In this document: piece by piece, positions 8,196 to 16,523 of the stretch
How the letters are laid out: each line of letters begins with the position of its first letter
How positions within the stretch are numbered: the stretch's first letter is position 1
Source of the DNA: JAXHUH01 sp034211175
GTDB taxonomy: Bacteria; Actinomycetota; Acidimicrobiia; Acidimicrobiales; CAIXPF01
Direction of reading: 5' to 3'
Assembly (NCBI GenBank): GCA_034211175.1
Contig: JAXHUH010000240.1
Location: forward strand, 14,610 to 78,609
DNA length: 64,000 bases
Position numbers and translations under genes: made by a program
Notes under the pieces: generated by a model
The model's input: only the letters and a program-made list of their open reading frames with translations
The model's database searches: none
What the model was told of the DNA's origin: nothing

Positions 8196-9323
8196 GTGCT
8201 CCGCCTGACCCTCGTCCAGCGGATCCGCCTCGGGATCCTCGTGGCCGTGCTCGCCGCCGCCGGCGTGTTCGTCATCCGGGCGTGGCCCGAAGCCGGCACC
8301 GCCTACGCAGCGATCGCCGAGGACGCCTCCGGGCTGGTGCCCCGCAACGACGTACGCCTGAACGACATCGTCGTCGGCCAGGTGACCGGCATCGACCTCG
8401 AGGGGCTCGACGCCCGCATCGGCTTCACCATCGACGACGACGTGGAGCTGCCGTCGGCGACCAAGGTGGAGATCCGCCAGACGTCGCTGCTGGGGGAGTA
8501 CTTCCTCGCCCTCGTCCCCGAGGGCGAGGGCCGGCTGGAGCCGGGCACCACCATCCCGCTGGAGCGGACCCGCCGGGCCGCCGAGCTGGAGACCATCGTG
8601 TCCCGGGCCGGTGCGCTCACCGCCCAGGTCAACATCGACAACATCAACCGCATCCTCACCTCACTGGACACCGGCTTCGCTGCCGGGCCCGATGCGGTCG
8701 GCGACATGTTCGAGTCCATCGCCGGCACGGCGACCACGATGTCGACGCTGCGCGCCGACCTCAACGCCACCATCGACTCCGTCGATGCCCTGTCGGCCCG
8801 GCTGGCGCCGGAGACCGGCCGGTTCAGCGACGCCGTCAGCCGGTTCGCCGACGGCGCCGAGGCGCTCGCCAGCTCCAACGAGGGCATCGACGTGCTCGTC
8901 GAGCAGCTCGGCTCGGCCACCGGGTCGCTGTCCGAGCTCCTCGAGCGCAACCGGGAACGGCTCCAGCGCAGCACACCGGTGCTGCGCCGGACGCTGGCCG
9001 ACGTGGTCGCCAACCTCGACGACGTGATCTCGTCGGTCCAGGGCCTGCCCGCCTTCAACCGGGGCTGGGCCTGCGCCGCCGACGGCCACTACCTCAACTT
9101 CATGTTCCCCCTCGCTCCCGAGGCGGCGAACCTTGATCTGAACCCGGGCCGGTGCGACAACGTCGAGGAAGGCCCACGCGGTCGTGCGCGGCCCACCGAG
9201 GTGCAGCTGCTGCCCGGCTTGGACAGCTTGCAGGTGGATGACCCGGTCGGCACCGGCGACGTCGACCTCGGCGCCGGCACCGCCAACGAGGGCCGGTCGG
9301 CCCTGGAGGGCGACCGGCCATGA
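8196..9323 (+). CDS. mceE: Mce-family lipid-binding protein, position E
   Basis: Fifth MCE-domain protein (375 residues). GTG at 8196 follows AAGGAGG with good spacing. Anchor at about 10-28, then an MCE domain (NDVRLNDIVVGQVTGI, SLLGEYFLAL). In mycobacterial operons the fifth Mce is usually a lipoprotein. Here there is no Cys near the end of the N-terminal segment, so it looks like a plain membrane anchor. Two Cys residues occur in the C-terminal part (NRGWACAADG and GRCDNVEEG) and could form a disulfide. It overlaps the next gene by ATGA. Confidence 0.88.
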   Translation: MLRLTLVQRIRLGILVAVLAAAGVFVIRAWPEAGTAYAAIAEDASGLVPRNDVRLNDIVVGQVTGIDLEGLDARIGFTIDDDVELPSATKVEIRQTSLLGEYFLALVPEGEGRLEPGTTIPLERTRRAAELETIVSRAGALTAQVNIDNINRILTSLDTGFAAGPDAVGDMFESIAGTATTMSTLRADLNATIDSVDALSARLAPETGRFSDAVSRFADGAEALASSNEGIDVLVEQLGSATGSLSELLERNRERLQRSTPVLRRTLADVVANLDDVISSVQGLPAFNRGWACAADGHYLNFMFPLAPEAANLDLNPGRCDNVEEGPRGRARPTEVQLLPGLDSLQVDDPVGTGDVDLGAGTANEGRSALEGDRP

Positions 9324-10573
9324 GGCTCAACGCCCGCACCGTCATCAACGTCCTGGTCGTCTTCGCCGTCGGTGCCTCCGCGCTGGTGTGGGCCGTGGTC
9401 GGTCTTGCCGGGCTGCGACTCTTCGGAGACGAACGCGTCACCGTGCAGGCAGTGGTCACCCGGGCCGCCGGTGCACTCCCCGGCGCCGAGGTGACGTATC
9501 TGGGCCAGTCGGTCGGCACGGTGAACCGCAGCGAGTTCGTCGACGACGGGATCCTGCTCACCATGGACGTCGACCTGCCGGACGAGGTCGCTGCGGTGCT
9601 GCGCGCCGACGTCCGGCAGAAGTCGGCGCTCGGCGAACCCTACGTGGACCTCGGGCCTGCGCAGGCCGACCCGGACGCCGATGCGAGCGAGGAAGAGGTC
9701 GTCCCCCTGGCATGGTCAGCGGGTCGGGTGCCGGCCCAGGAGCTGGACGGCGTGCGCATCCCGAGGGAACGGACGTCGGTCCCGGCCGAGCTGGGCCAGC
9801 TGCTCTCCGACGCCGACGCCCTCCTCGGAGACCTGAATCCCAAAGCCCTGGGCGACTTCGTCGACGGATCCGCTGCCATCGTCGGCAACGAGGAGAACCT
9901 GCGCCGCATCCTGCGCAGCGGCGCCGTGGTGGCAGAGACGATCCGCGGGCGCAGCGCCGAGATCGACTCGCTGGTGGCCAACGCCGCCCAGCTGAGCGAG
10001 ACCCTGGACGCGTCCCGTGGCGACGTGCAGGGTGCGCTGGACGGCTTCTCCGAGCTCGGCGCCGTGCTGGCCGACCGGACCGAGCAGCTGGAGTCGATCC
10101 TCGAGCGAGGTTCCACGCTGGCCACCGAGGGCTCCCGCCTCATCGCCGACACCCGTCCCGAGGTCGACGGCGTCCTCTCCGGTCTCGACGCCACGTTCGA
10201 GACCCTCGCCGACCGTCCCACCAAGGTGCGTGAGATCCTCACCCTCACACCGCTGATGATCGACCGGTTCGGCAAGACCTTCGAAGGTGGCTACTTCTGG
10301 CTCGGTGCCGCGCACGTCCCCTTCGTGCCCGGTACTCCCCGCCTGGGCGTGCCGGTCACCGGCAAGGGCCTGCGCATCGACCGCATCTTCGCTCCCTCCG
10401 TGGCCCAGAAGATCACCGTCGACCTCGAAGCGATGGGCATGCCTCAGTTCGGGGTGGTCCAGCTGCTGCCCAGCGAGCAGATCGGCGCCGCCGCCCAGGA
10501 GCCGGGCGGGCTCAGCCGCCTGATCGACGCCACGCGGGTGGACCTCGAGGACGAAGCGCCCGAGGTCGAGTGA
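9320..10573 (+). CDS. mceF: Mce-family lipid-binding protein, position F
   Basis: Last MCE-domain protein of the operon (417 residues). Anchor at about 8-32, MCE domain at about 40-120 (GAEVTYLGQSVGTVNRS, SALGEPYVDL), then the long helical region and a C-terminal part of about 120 residues with FGKTFEGGYFWLGAAHVPF. With this gene the operon holds the canonical set of two YrbE and six Mce proteins. No ATPase gene follows; the likely ATPase is the MceG-type gene at 50572-51435. The gene faces a minus-strand Mce-associated gene 20 bp away. Confidence 0.9.
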   Translation: MRLNARTVINVLVVFAVGASALVWAVVGLAGLRLFGDERVTVQAVVTRAAGALPGAEVTYLGQSVGTVNRSEFVDDGILLTMDVDLPDEVAAVLRADVRQKSALGEPYVDLGPAQADPDADASEEEVVPLAWSAGRVPAQELDGVRIPRERTSVPAELGQLLSDADALLGDLNPKALGDFVDGSAAIVGNEENLRRILRSGAVVAETIRGRSAEIDSLVANAAQLSETLDASRGDVQGALDGFSELGAVLADRTEQLESILERGSTLATEGSRLIADTRPEVDGVLSGLDATFETLADRPTKVREILTLTPLMIDRFGKTFEGGYFWLGAAHVPFVPGTPRLGVPVTGKGLRIDRIFAPSVAQKITVDLEAMGMPQFGVVQLLPSEQIGAAAQEPGGLSRLIDATRVDLEDEAPEVE

Positions 10574-10593
10574 CCGCTGAGAACCGGTGGCGC

Positions 10594-11133
10594 TCAGAGC
10601 ACCTGGACGCTGGAGACCAGGTCCTCGTCCCGGTCGACCTGCACCAGCAGGCCGACCCGGACGATGCGGCTCTCTGGTGCCGCCGCCTGTCCCTGCTCAC
10701 CACTACTGTCCGCCCCGTCGGCCGGTGCCGCTGAAGGAGCTGTGATCTGTTGGTTGACCACGACGAAGAAGACGGCCGTTCCGTCGTCGGCCCGCTGCAG
10801 GGTGGGCCCGGCGACGACCTCACCGCTGCTGACCGACCCGCTGGCCTGGAGGTCGGCGACGAACGTCTCACCCATGGTGGAGCGGAATTCGTCGGCGAAG
10901 GCCGGGGTCCCGAGGGCGAGGATGCGCTCGATGTCGGCCTCGACCCGGCCGGAGTCGAACGTGGTCACCGCACTGGCGAAGCGCTCGACGAGGGCGAGCT
11001 CGTCGGGGTCGGGAGTGGGCGTCCCGTCGTCGCCGTCGGCGGCGGCAGCGACGCCGAACCCAGCGAGCGCGACGCCGATGGCCAGAGCGACGCCGGCGGC
11101 GATCCGGGAGTGCAAGACACGTCGGAGCATCAC
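10594..11133 (-). CDS. Mce-associated membrane protein
   Basis: A 179-residue protein with one N-terminal membrane segment (about 9-31) and a small extracytoplasmic domain (about 42-179). The domain has the SnoaL/NTF2-like pattern of Mce-associated proteins: helices with LALVERFASAVTTFDSGRVEADI, then strands such as TAVFFVVVNQQI. Such proteins usually accompany mce operons and are thought to stabilise the Mce complex. A Ser/Ala/Gly-rich loop interrupts the last strands. The gene converges on mceF and diverges from a related gene, with a candidate operator in the start region. Family assignment rests on shape and context. Confidence 0.7.
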   Translation of the reverse strand: MMLRRVLHSRIAAGVALAIGVALAGFGVAAAADGDDGTPTPDPDELALVERFASAVTTFDSGRVEADIERILALGTPAFADEFRSTMGETFVADLQASGSVSSGEVVAGPTLQRADDGTAVFFVVVNQQITAPSAAPADGADSSGEQGQAAAPESRIVRVGLLVQVDRDEDLVSSVQVL

Positions 11134-11616
11134 GAGACACTACCCCGTGGTCGTCTCGCCACGTGGGCGACCGCCGGGTTGCTCGCAGCGGTGGGGGCGG
11201 TGGCGTTCCTCGTCGCCGAGACCGGTGACGAGCGCTCGGATCGGGAGGAGGTGCTGGCCTTCTCCGAGGAGTTCATCGGCATCTTCACCTCCTACGACCA
11301 CGCCACCTTCGAGCAGACCGAGGCCGCGGTAGCCGAGCGGTCCACAGCATCGTTCGCCACGCGGTACCGGTCGCTGCTGGGCGGTGCCGGGTTCCTGGAC
11401 GCGCTCGCGGAGAACCAGGCCGAGGCGACCTCGGAGATCACCGTCGGGCCGCTCCTGGCCATGCTGGGCGACCACGAGGCGCGCACGTTCGCCATCGTCG
11501 AGCAGGAGGTGATCGGTCGCCAGTTCGAAGAACCGCAGCGGGCGCGACTGCGGGTGGAGGTGGTCATGGTCGAGACGCCCGACGGTTGGACCGTGGTCGA
11601 CGTCGAGACGACCTGA
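11110..11616 (+). CDS. Mce-associated membrane protein (start uncertain)
   Basis: The frame from GTG 11110 gives 168 residues: a short polar N-terminus, one membrane segment (ATAGLLAAVGAVAFLVA) and a domain like that of the divergent neighbour. The domain reads VLAFSEEFIGIFTSYDHATFEQ, then strands such as RTFAIVEQEVI and RLRVEVVMVE. GTG 11110 overlaps the start of the minus gene by 24 bp. The only downstream in-frame starts (TTG 11179, GTG 11191) would cut into the membrane segment. I see no good ribosome binding site. Together with 10594-11133 it forms a divergent pair of Mce accessory proteins. Confidence 0.65.
   Translation: MQDTSEHHETLPRGRLATWATAGLLAAVGAVAFLVAETGDERSDREEVLAFSEEFIGIFTSYDHATFEQTEAAVAERSTASFATRYRSLLGGAGFLDALAENQAEATSEITVGPLLAMLGDHEARTFAIVEQEVIGRQFEEPQRARLRVEVVMVETPDGWTVVDVETT
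11134..11157. promoter_or_regulatory. Candidate operator GAGACA-N12-CGTCTC between Mce-associated genes
   Basis: GAGACA (11134-11139) and CGTCTC (11152-11157) are inverted with the same 12-bp spacer as the other sites. One base differs from the core TGTC, but the outer bases match fully. It lies between the starts of two divergent Mce-associated genes, so one site could control both. Confidence 0.55.
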
Positions 11617-11627
11617 CCCGGCCGAGC

Positions 11628-11649
11628 CCGCCGGTTCACCAGCCGGCGG
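11628..11649. terminator. Short GC hairpin between convergent genes
   Basis: CCGCCGG (11628-11634) and CCGGCGG (11643-11649) pair around an 8-nt loop at the meeting point of two convergent genes. It overlaps the last codons of the minus gene. No T-run on either strand, so a weak bidirectional terminator at best. Confidence 0.35.
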
Positions 11650-12847
11650 CGAGCACGATCGCGCCCTGCACGGCGCCGACGGCGCCACCCAGCATGCCGC
11701 CGATGACGACGAGGATGATCTCGTCCTCCTCGAAGATGCCTCGCAGCATGCGCTCGAACTGGTGCTTGTCGAGCACCGAGAGCCGCTCCTCGATCAGCTC
11801 GTCGAGCCGCAGTGAATCGGCGAGGTGCTCTTCGACCAGAGCCCGAGCTTGGGGGATCAGGTCACCGAGCCGCTGGGTGAGCACGAAGGTGACCTTGTCG
11901 AGCTGGTCGTCGGTCGGCTCGGTGCCGGCGATCATGGTCAACATGGGCCGGAACTGGTCGAGCTGGCTTCGGGCTTGGCCGACCAGCTCGGTGACCAGCT
12001 CAGGTGCGGCCGGGTTGGCGACGGTGTGGTCGATCAGGTTGGCGGGCGTGAGCACCTCGCCCGCCGCGATGCGCCCGTAGTCGTGGGCGATCTCGGCCTG
12101 GCGCTTGGGGAACATGCCCTGATAGGTGACGAGGCCGAGGTAGCGACGGGGCTCGAGCGGGCGGAAGATCATCTGGATGGCCAGCCAGTTGGTGCCGAGG
12201 CCGACGATGGCGCCGACGATCGGCATCGTCCACCACACGCCGAACACCGAGTACGCAGCGGCTTGGAGCATGCCGACGGCGAAGCCGAAGACGCCGCCGT
12301 AGAGCTCGATGAAGCGCAGTTCGCGGTGGCCGACCTCTTGGGCGACCCGGGCGAGCCGATCCGCGTTCGGGCCGCTCAGCTCCTCGACCACGAGCCGGTC
12401 CAAGTCGATCAGGTCCTCCGCGTGTTCGCCCATCCCCACCAGGGCTTGACCGACGCTCTGCTCGACCTGGCCGAGCACCAGGCCCCGCACCTGCTCCCGG
12501 GCCTCCGGCGCCATGGCGTCCCAGGTGCCGGGGGCGACGATGTCGAGCGCCTCGCCGAGCATGGTGTCGACCTCCGTGGGATGCGCAGCCACGAGCCGCT
12601 GCACCAGCCCGTGGGCATCGAGGCGCTCGACCATGTCCTCGGGGCTGAGGACGTGTCCGGTCGTGGTGGCGATCTCGGTGGCGAACTTCGGCGCCAGCCG
12701 GTACACGATGCCTTGCCACTTCAGGGGCCCCACGCCCCATGGCTCCCGGGGGTGGAAGACCATCTTCACCGCGGCCCAGTTCGTGATGTAGCCGATGAAG
12801 GCGGTGATGAGCGGGACGGTCAGGAACAGGACGAGCGTGTCGCTCAC
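11636..12847 (-). CDS. DUF445-family membrane protein
   Basis: 403 residues with membrane segments at the N-terminus (LVLFLTVPLITAFIGYITNW), the middle (two, around SVFGVWWTMPIVGAIVGLG) and the C-terminus (EIILVVIGGMLGGAVGAVQG). The motif GYITNWAAVKMVFHP recurs as GLGTNWLAIQMIFRP, showing the internal duplication typical of DUF445. Between them are long helical, probably cytoplasmic regions. Function is unknown for the family; a role at the envelope is plausible. I place the start at GTG 12847, which has GGAGG 6 bp upstream, rather than at an earlier ATG that lies inside the terminator hairpin. Confidence 0.85.
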   Translation of the reverse strand: MSDTLVLFLTVPLITAFIGYITNWAAVKMVFHPREPWGVGPLKWQGIVYRLAPKFATEIATTTGHVLSPEDMVERLDAHGLVQRLVAAHPTEVDTMLGEALDIVAPGTWDAMAPEAREQVRGLVLGQVEQSVGQALVGMGEHAEDLIDLDRLVVEELSGPNADRLARVAQEVGHRELRFIELYGGVFGFAVGMLQAAAYSVFGVWWTMPIVGAIVGLGTNWLAIQMIFRPLEPRRYLGLVTYQGMFPKRQAEIAHDYGRIAAGEVLTPANLIDHTVANPAAPELVTELVGQARSQLDQFRPMLTMIAGTEPTDDQLDKVTFVLTQRLGDLIPQARALVEEHLADSLRLDELIEERLSVLDKHQFERMLRGIFEEDEIILVVIGGMLGGAVGAVQGAIVLAAGW

Positions 12848-12895
12848 GAGAGCCTCCGAGATCGTGGTAGCTGCGGAAGGCTTCGCCAGGGACGC

Positions 12896-12935
12896 CCCGA
12901 TGTCCTCCGGCCGCCCCCGGCCCGAGGACATCGGG
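12896..12935. terminator. Strong hairpin after the SDR gene
   Basis: CCCGATGTCCTC (12896-12907) and GAGGACATCGGG (12924-12935) form a perfect 12-bp stem with a 16-nt GC-rich loop. It sits between the end of the SDR gene and the start of the DUF445 gene, both on the minus strand, so it likely ends the SDR transcript. There is no clear T-run. Confidence 0.65.
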
Positions 12936-12947
12936 CGCCCGGGTGGA

Positions 12948-13844
12948 TCAGCCCTTCGCCACGTTGAGGAGCTGACCCATCTCCTCGTTGGCGTTGTCGG
13001 GCACGATGAGGTCGTCGAGCGATGCGATGGTGTCCCAGTTGTCGCGCACCTGCTCGGGCGTGAGCTCCTTCGAGTAGTAGCCGAGCGGCTCGGCGATCAC
13101 CACCCGGGTCACCCGGCCACCGGCGACGGACAGGATCTGGCCGGTGACGTCGCACTGCTCCGAGGCCAGGTAGACGACGACCGGGGCGACGGCCTCGGGG
13201 TCGAGGGAGTCCGCCATGGGGCCGAGCAGGTCCTCGGTCATGCGAGTGCGGGCGCCGGGGGCGATGACGTTGGCCAGCACATTGCGCTTGCGGCCCTCCT
13301 GGGCGAGGGCCTTGGTGAACCCGACGAGGCCCATCTTCGCTGCTGCGTAGTTGGTCTGGCCGAAGTTGCCGAACAGGCCGGCGGCCGAGGTCGTGTTGAT
13401 GACCCGCCCGTAGTTCTGCTCCCGCATGAGCTTCCACGCCGGGAGGGTCACCCAGAAGGCGCCGTAGAGGTGGACCTGCAGAACCGGCTCGAGCAGATCG
13501 GGGGTCAGGTTGTGTAATGCCTTGTCGCGCAGGATGCCAGCGTTGTTCACGACGATGTCGACCCGGCCGAACGCGTCGAGCGCGGACTGCACGATGGCCT
13601 CCCCGCCGGCCTGGCTGGCCACCGAGTCCGTGTTCGCGACCGCCTCGCCACCGGCGGCATTGATCTCGTCGGCCACCAGCTTGGCCGGGCCGGCGTCGGC
13701 ACCGCTCCCGTCGACCGTCCCGCCGAGGTCGTTGACCACCACGCGGGCGCCACGAGCGGCCAGCTGGTGCGCGTGCTGGCGGCCCAGCCCGTGCCCGGCC
13801 CCCGTCACGATCGCAACCTGTCCGTCGAATCCGATGTCCGTCAT
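12948..13844 (-). CDS. SDR dehydrogenase of the (3R)-hydroxyacyl-CoA / HSD17B4 type
   Basis: Short-chain dehydrogenase of 298 residues. It would oxidise a 3-hydroxyacyl-CoA or steroid-side-chain hydroxyl with NAD. TGAGHGLG (14-21) binds the cofactor. VVNDLGGTVDGSG is typical of the peroxisomal multifunctional-enzyme-like subgroup, followed by NNAG, Ser in NTTSAAG and YAAAK. ATG 13844 has GGAAGGACG just upstream. It diverges from an acyl-CoA dehydrogenase gene with a candidate operator between them. A closely similar arrangement recurs at 30264-32519, suggesting a duplicated beta-oxidation module. Confidence 0.88.
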   Translation of the reverse strand: MTDIGFDGQVAIVTGAGHGLGRQHAHQLAARGARVVVNDLGGTVDGSGADAGPAKLVADEINAAGGEAVANTDSVASQAGGEAIVQSALDAFGRVDIVVNNAGILRDKALHNLTPDLLEPVLQVHLYGAFWVTLPAWKLMREQNYGRVINTTSAAGLFGNFGQTNYAAAKMGLVGFTKALAQEGRKRNVLANVIAPGARTRMTEDLLGPMADSLDPEAVAPVVVYLASEQCDVTGQILSVAGGRVTRVVIAEPLGYYSKELTPEQVRDNWDTIASLDDLIVPDNANEEMGQLLNVAKG

Positions 13845-13879
13845 CTCGTCCTTCCCGCCAGGGCGTCTCCCCGGCACAT

Positions 13880-13903
13880 GTGACAGAGGCGATCATATGT
13901 CCT
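13880..13903. promoter_or_regulatory. Candidate operator GTGACA-N12-TGTCCT, SDR/acyl-CoA dehydrogenase
   Basis: Exact GACA (13882-13885) and TGTC (13898-13901) separated by 12 bp, in the gap between divergent genes: 37 bp from the SDR start and 65 bp from the dehydrogenase start. Same arrangement as the second SDR/dehydrogenase pair at 31227-31246. Confidence 0.6.
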
Positions 13904-13966
13904 ACGGTTTCGCCGGAACCGAGTCCGACCCGCCGGGCGGACACGTGAGGCCCACAGGAGGACGAG

Positions 13967-15232
13967 ATGACGACGGTCAGCCCCGCGAGCGTGCGCGAGG
14001 AAGCGGAGACGTGGTTCCGCGAGAACTGGGATCCCGAGATCCCCCTCGGGCACTGGTGGGAGCGGCTCGCGGACAGCGGCTGGGGGTTCCCGACATGGCC
14101 GGAGCGCTGGTTCGGGCGGGGTCTGAGCAGCGACCAGGCCAAGCAGGTCGACGCAGCTCGGGCCGAGGTCGGCGCCGTCGGCCCGCCCAGCGGCATCGGC
14201 GTGATGATGGCGGGGCCCACGATCATCGACCATGGCACCGAGGAGCAGTGCCAGCGGTTCCTGCCGGACATGGTCACCGGCAAGGAGGTCTGGTGCCAGC
14301 TGTTCTCCGAGCCCGGCGCGGGCTCGGACCTGGCCGGGTTGCAGGCCCGGGCCGAGCGCGACGGTGACGAGTGGGTCGTCAACGGCCAGAAGGTGTGGAC
14401 GTCCGGGGCGCAGTTCTCCAAGTGGGGGATCCTCATCGCCCGCACCTCGGTCGACGTGCCCAAGCACGAAGGCATCACGTTCTTCGTGATCGACATGGAC
14501 CAGCCCGGCATCGAGGTCCGACCGCTCAAGGAGATGACCGGGGGCGCCACCTTCAACGAGGTCTTCATGACCGATGCGCGGGTGCCGCACAGCAATGTGA
14601 TCGGGGAACCGAACCGCGGTTGGGCGGTGGCGGTGACAACGCTGACCCACGAGCGCAACTCCCTCGGCGCATCGGGGATGGCCAGTGCCGCCGGCGGCGT
14701 GATGATCGGGCGCAACGACCTCGATCGCCCTGCGGGCCGCAAGGGCAGCGGGGGAGGCGAGATGGCCGGGATGGCCGCCGCCTTCGGGGCCGGGGGGTCC
14801 ATGATCGCCGGACTTCCGGCGCTGGTCGGCCGCGGAGACGACAAGGTCCTCCGCGACAAGGTGATGCGCATCTACACGCTGATGGAGATCACCCGCTACA
14901 CGAGCCTGCGGGTCCAGGCGGCGAAGGCCGCCGGCCGGGGTCCCGGGCCGGAGGTCTCCACCGGGAAGCTCGTCGCCTCGGAGATGGTGCGCCAGCTGCG
15001 CGACGTCGGTTTGGAGGCGCTCGGGCCCTACGGCCAGCTGATGGGCGACGACACGCCGCTGGGAGGCATGCTCCAGCAGCTGGCGCTGTTCAGCCCGGCC
15101 ATCTCCATCGCCGGCGGGTCGGACCAGATCCAGCGAAACATCATCGGCGAACGAGTACTCGGCCTGCCCGGTGAGCCTCGCGTCGACAAGGACGTGCCCT
15201 TCGCGGAGCTGAAGGTGGGGACGCAGCGATGA
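13967..15232 (+). CDS. Acyl-CoA dehydrogenase (FadE type)
   Basis: FAD-dependent alpha,beta-dehydrogenation of an acyl-CoA, 421 residues. The family signature QLFSEPGAGSDLAGLQ lies near residues 108-123, followed by DEWVVNGQKVWTSGA. The C-terminal FAD/tetramer motif is GGSDQIQRNIIGERVLGLP. The N-terminus with NWDPEIPLGHWWERLADSGW is shared with the two other dehydrogenases in this window (31266, 61076), which belong to a bile-acid/steroid-type FadE subgroup by my reading. CAGGAGG lies 6 bp before the ATG. It overlaps the next gene by ATGA, opening a four-gene operon. Confidence 0.92.
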   Translation: MTTVSPASVREEAETWFRENWDPEIPLGHWWERLADSGWGFPTWPERWFGRGLSSDQAKQVDAARAEVGAVGPPSGIGVMMAGPTIIDHGTEEQCQRFLPDMVTGKEVWCQLFSEPGAGSDLAGLQARAERDGDEWVVNGQKVWTSGAQFSKWGILIARTSVDVPKHEGITFFVIDMDQPGIEVRPLKEMTGGATFNEVFMTDARVPHSNVIGEPNRGWAVAVTTLTHERNSLGASGMASAAGGVMIGRNDLDRPAGRKGSGGGEMAGMAAAFGAGGSMIAGLPALVGRGDDKVLRDKVMRIYTLMEITRYTSLRVQAAKAAGRGPGPEVSTGKLVASEMVRQLRDVGLEALGPYGQLMGDDTPLGGMLQQLALFSPAISIAGGSDQIQRNIIGERVLGLPGEPRVDKDVPFAELKVGTQR

Positions 15233-16116
15233 GCGATTCGGTCGGTTCCGAGGTGCGGCGGGTCCGCACCGGGGCGGGGCTCAGCGTCGTGCTCGAGCGC
15301 TTCGGCGGCCCCTCCGAGCGTCCCCCGGTGTTGCTGCTGCACGGTGGCGGTCAGACCCGGCACAGCTGGTCCGGTACGGCCAGCCAGCTGGCGGCACACG
15401 GGTACGAGGCCTTCACCATGGATCTCCGTGGTCACGGCGACTCGGACTGGGCCTCCGATGGCGACTACACGACCGACGCCATGGTGGAGGACCTCGACGC
15501 GGTGTGCGCCGAGATCGGCCGGTCGCCGGTGCTGGTGGGCGCCTCGATGGGAGGCATGGTCGGGCTGGTCAGCGAGGGCTCGCTGCGTCCCGGCCGGTTG
15601 CAGGGCCTCGTGCTCGTCGACATCGCGACCCAGCTCGAGACGGCCGGGGTCGAGCGCATCGTCGGGTTCATGTCCGCAGCGCCCGACGGCTTCGCCACCC
15701 TCGAGGAGGCGGCCGATGCCATCGCCGCGTACCGGCCCAACCGGCCTCGACCCAGCAACCTCGACGGGCTGCGAAAGAACCTGCGGCAAGGTGAGGACGG
15801 CCGCTGGCGCTGGCACTGGGATCCGGCGTTCCTCTCGGGCAAGAGCCGAGACGGCCGCACCGACGTCGACAGGCTCGGCGACGCAGCCCGCAACCTCAGC
15901 CTTCCCACGTTGCTGGTGCGGGGCCGCATGTCGGACATGTTGAGCCTGGAGGGTGTCGCCACGTTCCGCGAGCAGTGCCCGCACGCCCACTTCGTCGACA
16001 TCGCCGATGCCGGCCACATGGTGGTCGGCGACCGCAACGACGCCTTCACCGCGGCGGTGATCGACTTCGTCGACCAGCTCTGCGAGGACGACCACGACGA
16101 GGAGTTGGCCAGCTGA
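15229..16116 (+). CDS. Alpha/beta-fold hydrolase
   Basis: 295 residues with the full hydrolase plan: oxyanion loop LLLHGGGQ (35-42), nucleophile elbow GASMGG with Ser106, and a catalytic His in DAGHMVVGD near the end. A cap region lies around 140-210. In an operon of acyl-CoA dehydrogenase, DUF35 and thiolase-like proteins it could hydrolyse an ester, lactone or thioester made during side-chain or ring breakdown. The substrate cannot be read from sequence. ATGA overlap with the dehydrogenase at the start, TGATG overlap with the next gene at the end. Confidence 0.85.
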   Translation: MSDSVGSEVRRVRTGAGLSVVLERFGGPSERPPVLLLHGGGQTRHSWSGTASQLAAHGYEAFTMDLRGHGDSDWASDGDYTTDAMVEDLDAVCAEIGRSPVLVGASMGGMVGLVSEGSLRPGRLQGLVLVDIATQLETAGVERIVGFMSAAPDGFATLEEAADAIAAYRPNRPRPSNLDGLRKNLRQGEDGRWRWHWDPAFLSGKSRDGRTDVDRLGDAARNLSLPTLLVRGRMSDMLSLEGVATFREQCPHAHFVDIADAGHMVVGDRNDAFTAAVIDFVDQLCEDDHDEELAS

Positions 16117-16523
16117 TGCTCGCCACCGACCCCCACTTGTTCCGACTCCCGGCTGAAGGGGAGAACCGCCCCCGTCTGCTGGGCTCCTACGCCCCCGAGT
16201 CCGGTCTCCACTTCTGGCCTCGCCGCAGGCGCTGCCCGGTCACGCGCACGCCCGTGGAAGACGTCGAGCTCGGCCCGGTGGGCACGCTGTACGCCTGGAC
16301 GTTCCTCCACGTGCCGCGCATGGGCAAGGTGTCCTTCGGCGACACCGGTGGGTATGCCGTGGGGCAGGTCGACCTCCCGGAGGGCGTCCGGGTGCAGGCG
16401 CCCCTCATGGGCTCGCAACAGGACTGGTCCATCGATGACGAGATGGCGCTCACGCTGTTCCCGGTGGGGACCGACGACGACGGCCAGGAGCTCGTCACCT
16501 TCCGCTTCGAGGTGGTCCGGTGA
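16116..16523 (+). CDS. DUF35 OB-fold protein, partner of the thiolase-like protein
   Basis: 135 residues. The C-terminal OB fold is clear (GPVGTLYAWTFLHVP, then GYAVGQVDLPEGVRV and DEMALTLFPVG). The N-terminal zinc ribbon normally has four Cys; here only one remains (RRRCPVTR), so the metal site is degenerate. DUF35 proteins bind acyl-CoA and act as chaperone-like or activating subunits of SCP-X thiolase-type enzymes, as in the steroid aldolase Ltp2 with the ChsH2 DUF35 domain. Start ATG 16116 overlaps the preceding stop; GTGA overlap with the thiolase gene. The upstream part of the open frame is a shadow. Confidence 0.8.
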   Translation: MLATDPHLFRLPAEGENRPRLLGSYAPESGLHFWPRRRRCPVTRTPVEDVELGPVGTLYAWTFLHVPRMGKVSFGDTGGYAVGQVDLPEGVRVQAPLMGSQQDWSIDDEMALTLFPVGTDDDGQELVTFRFEVVR

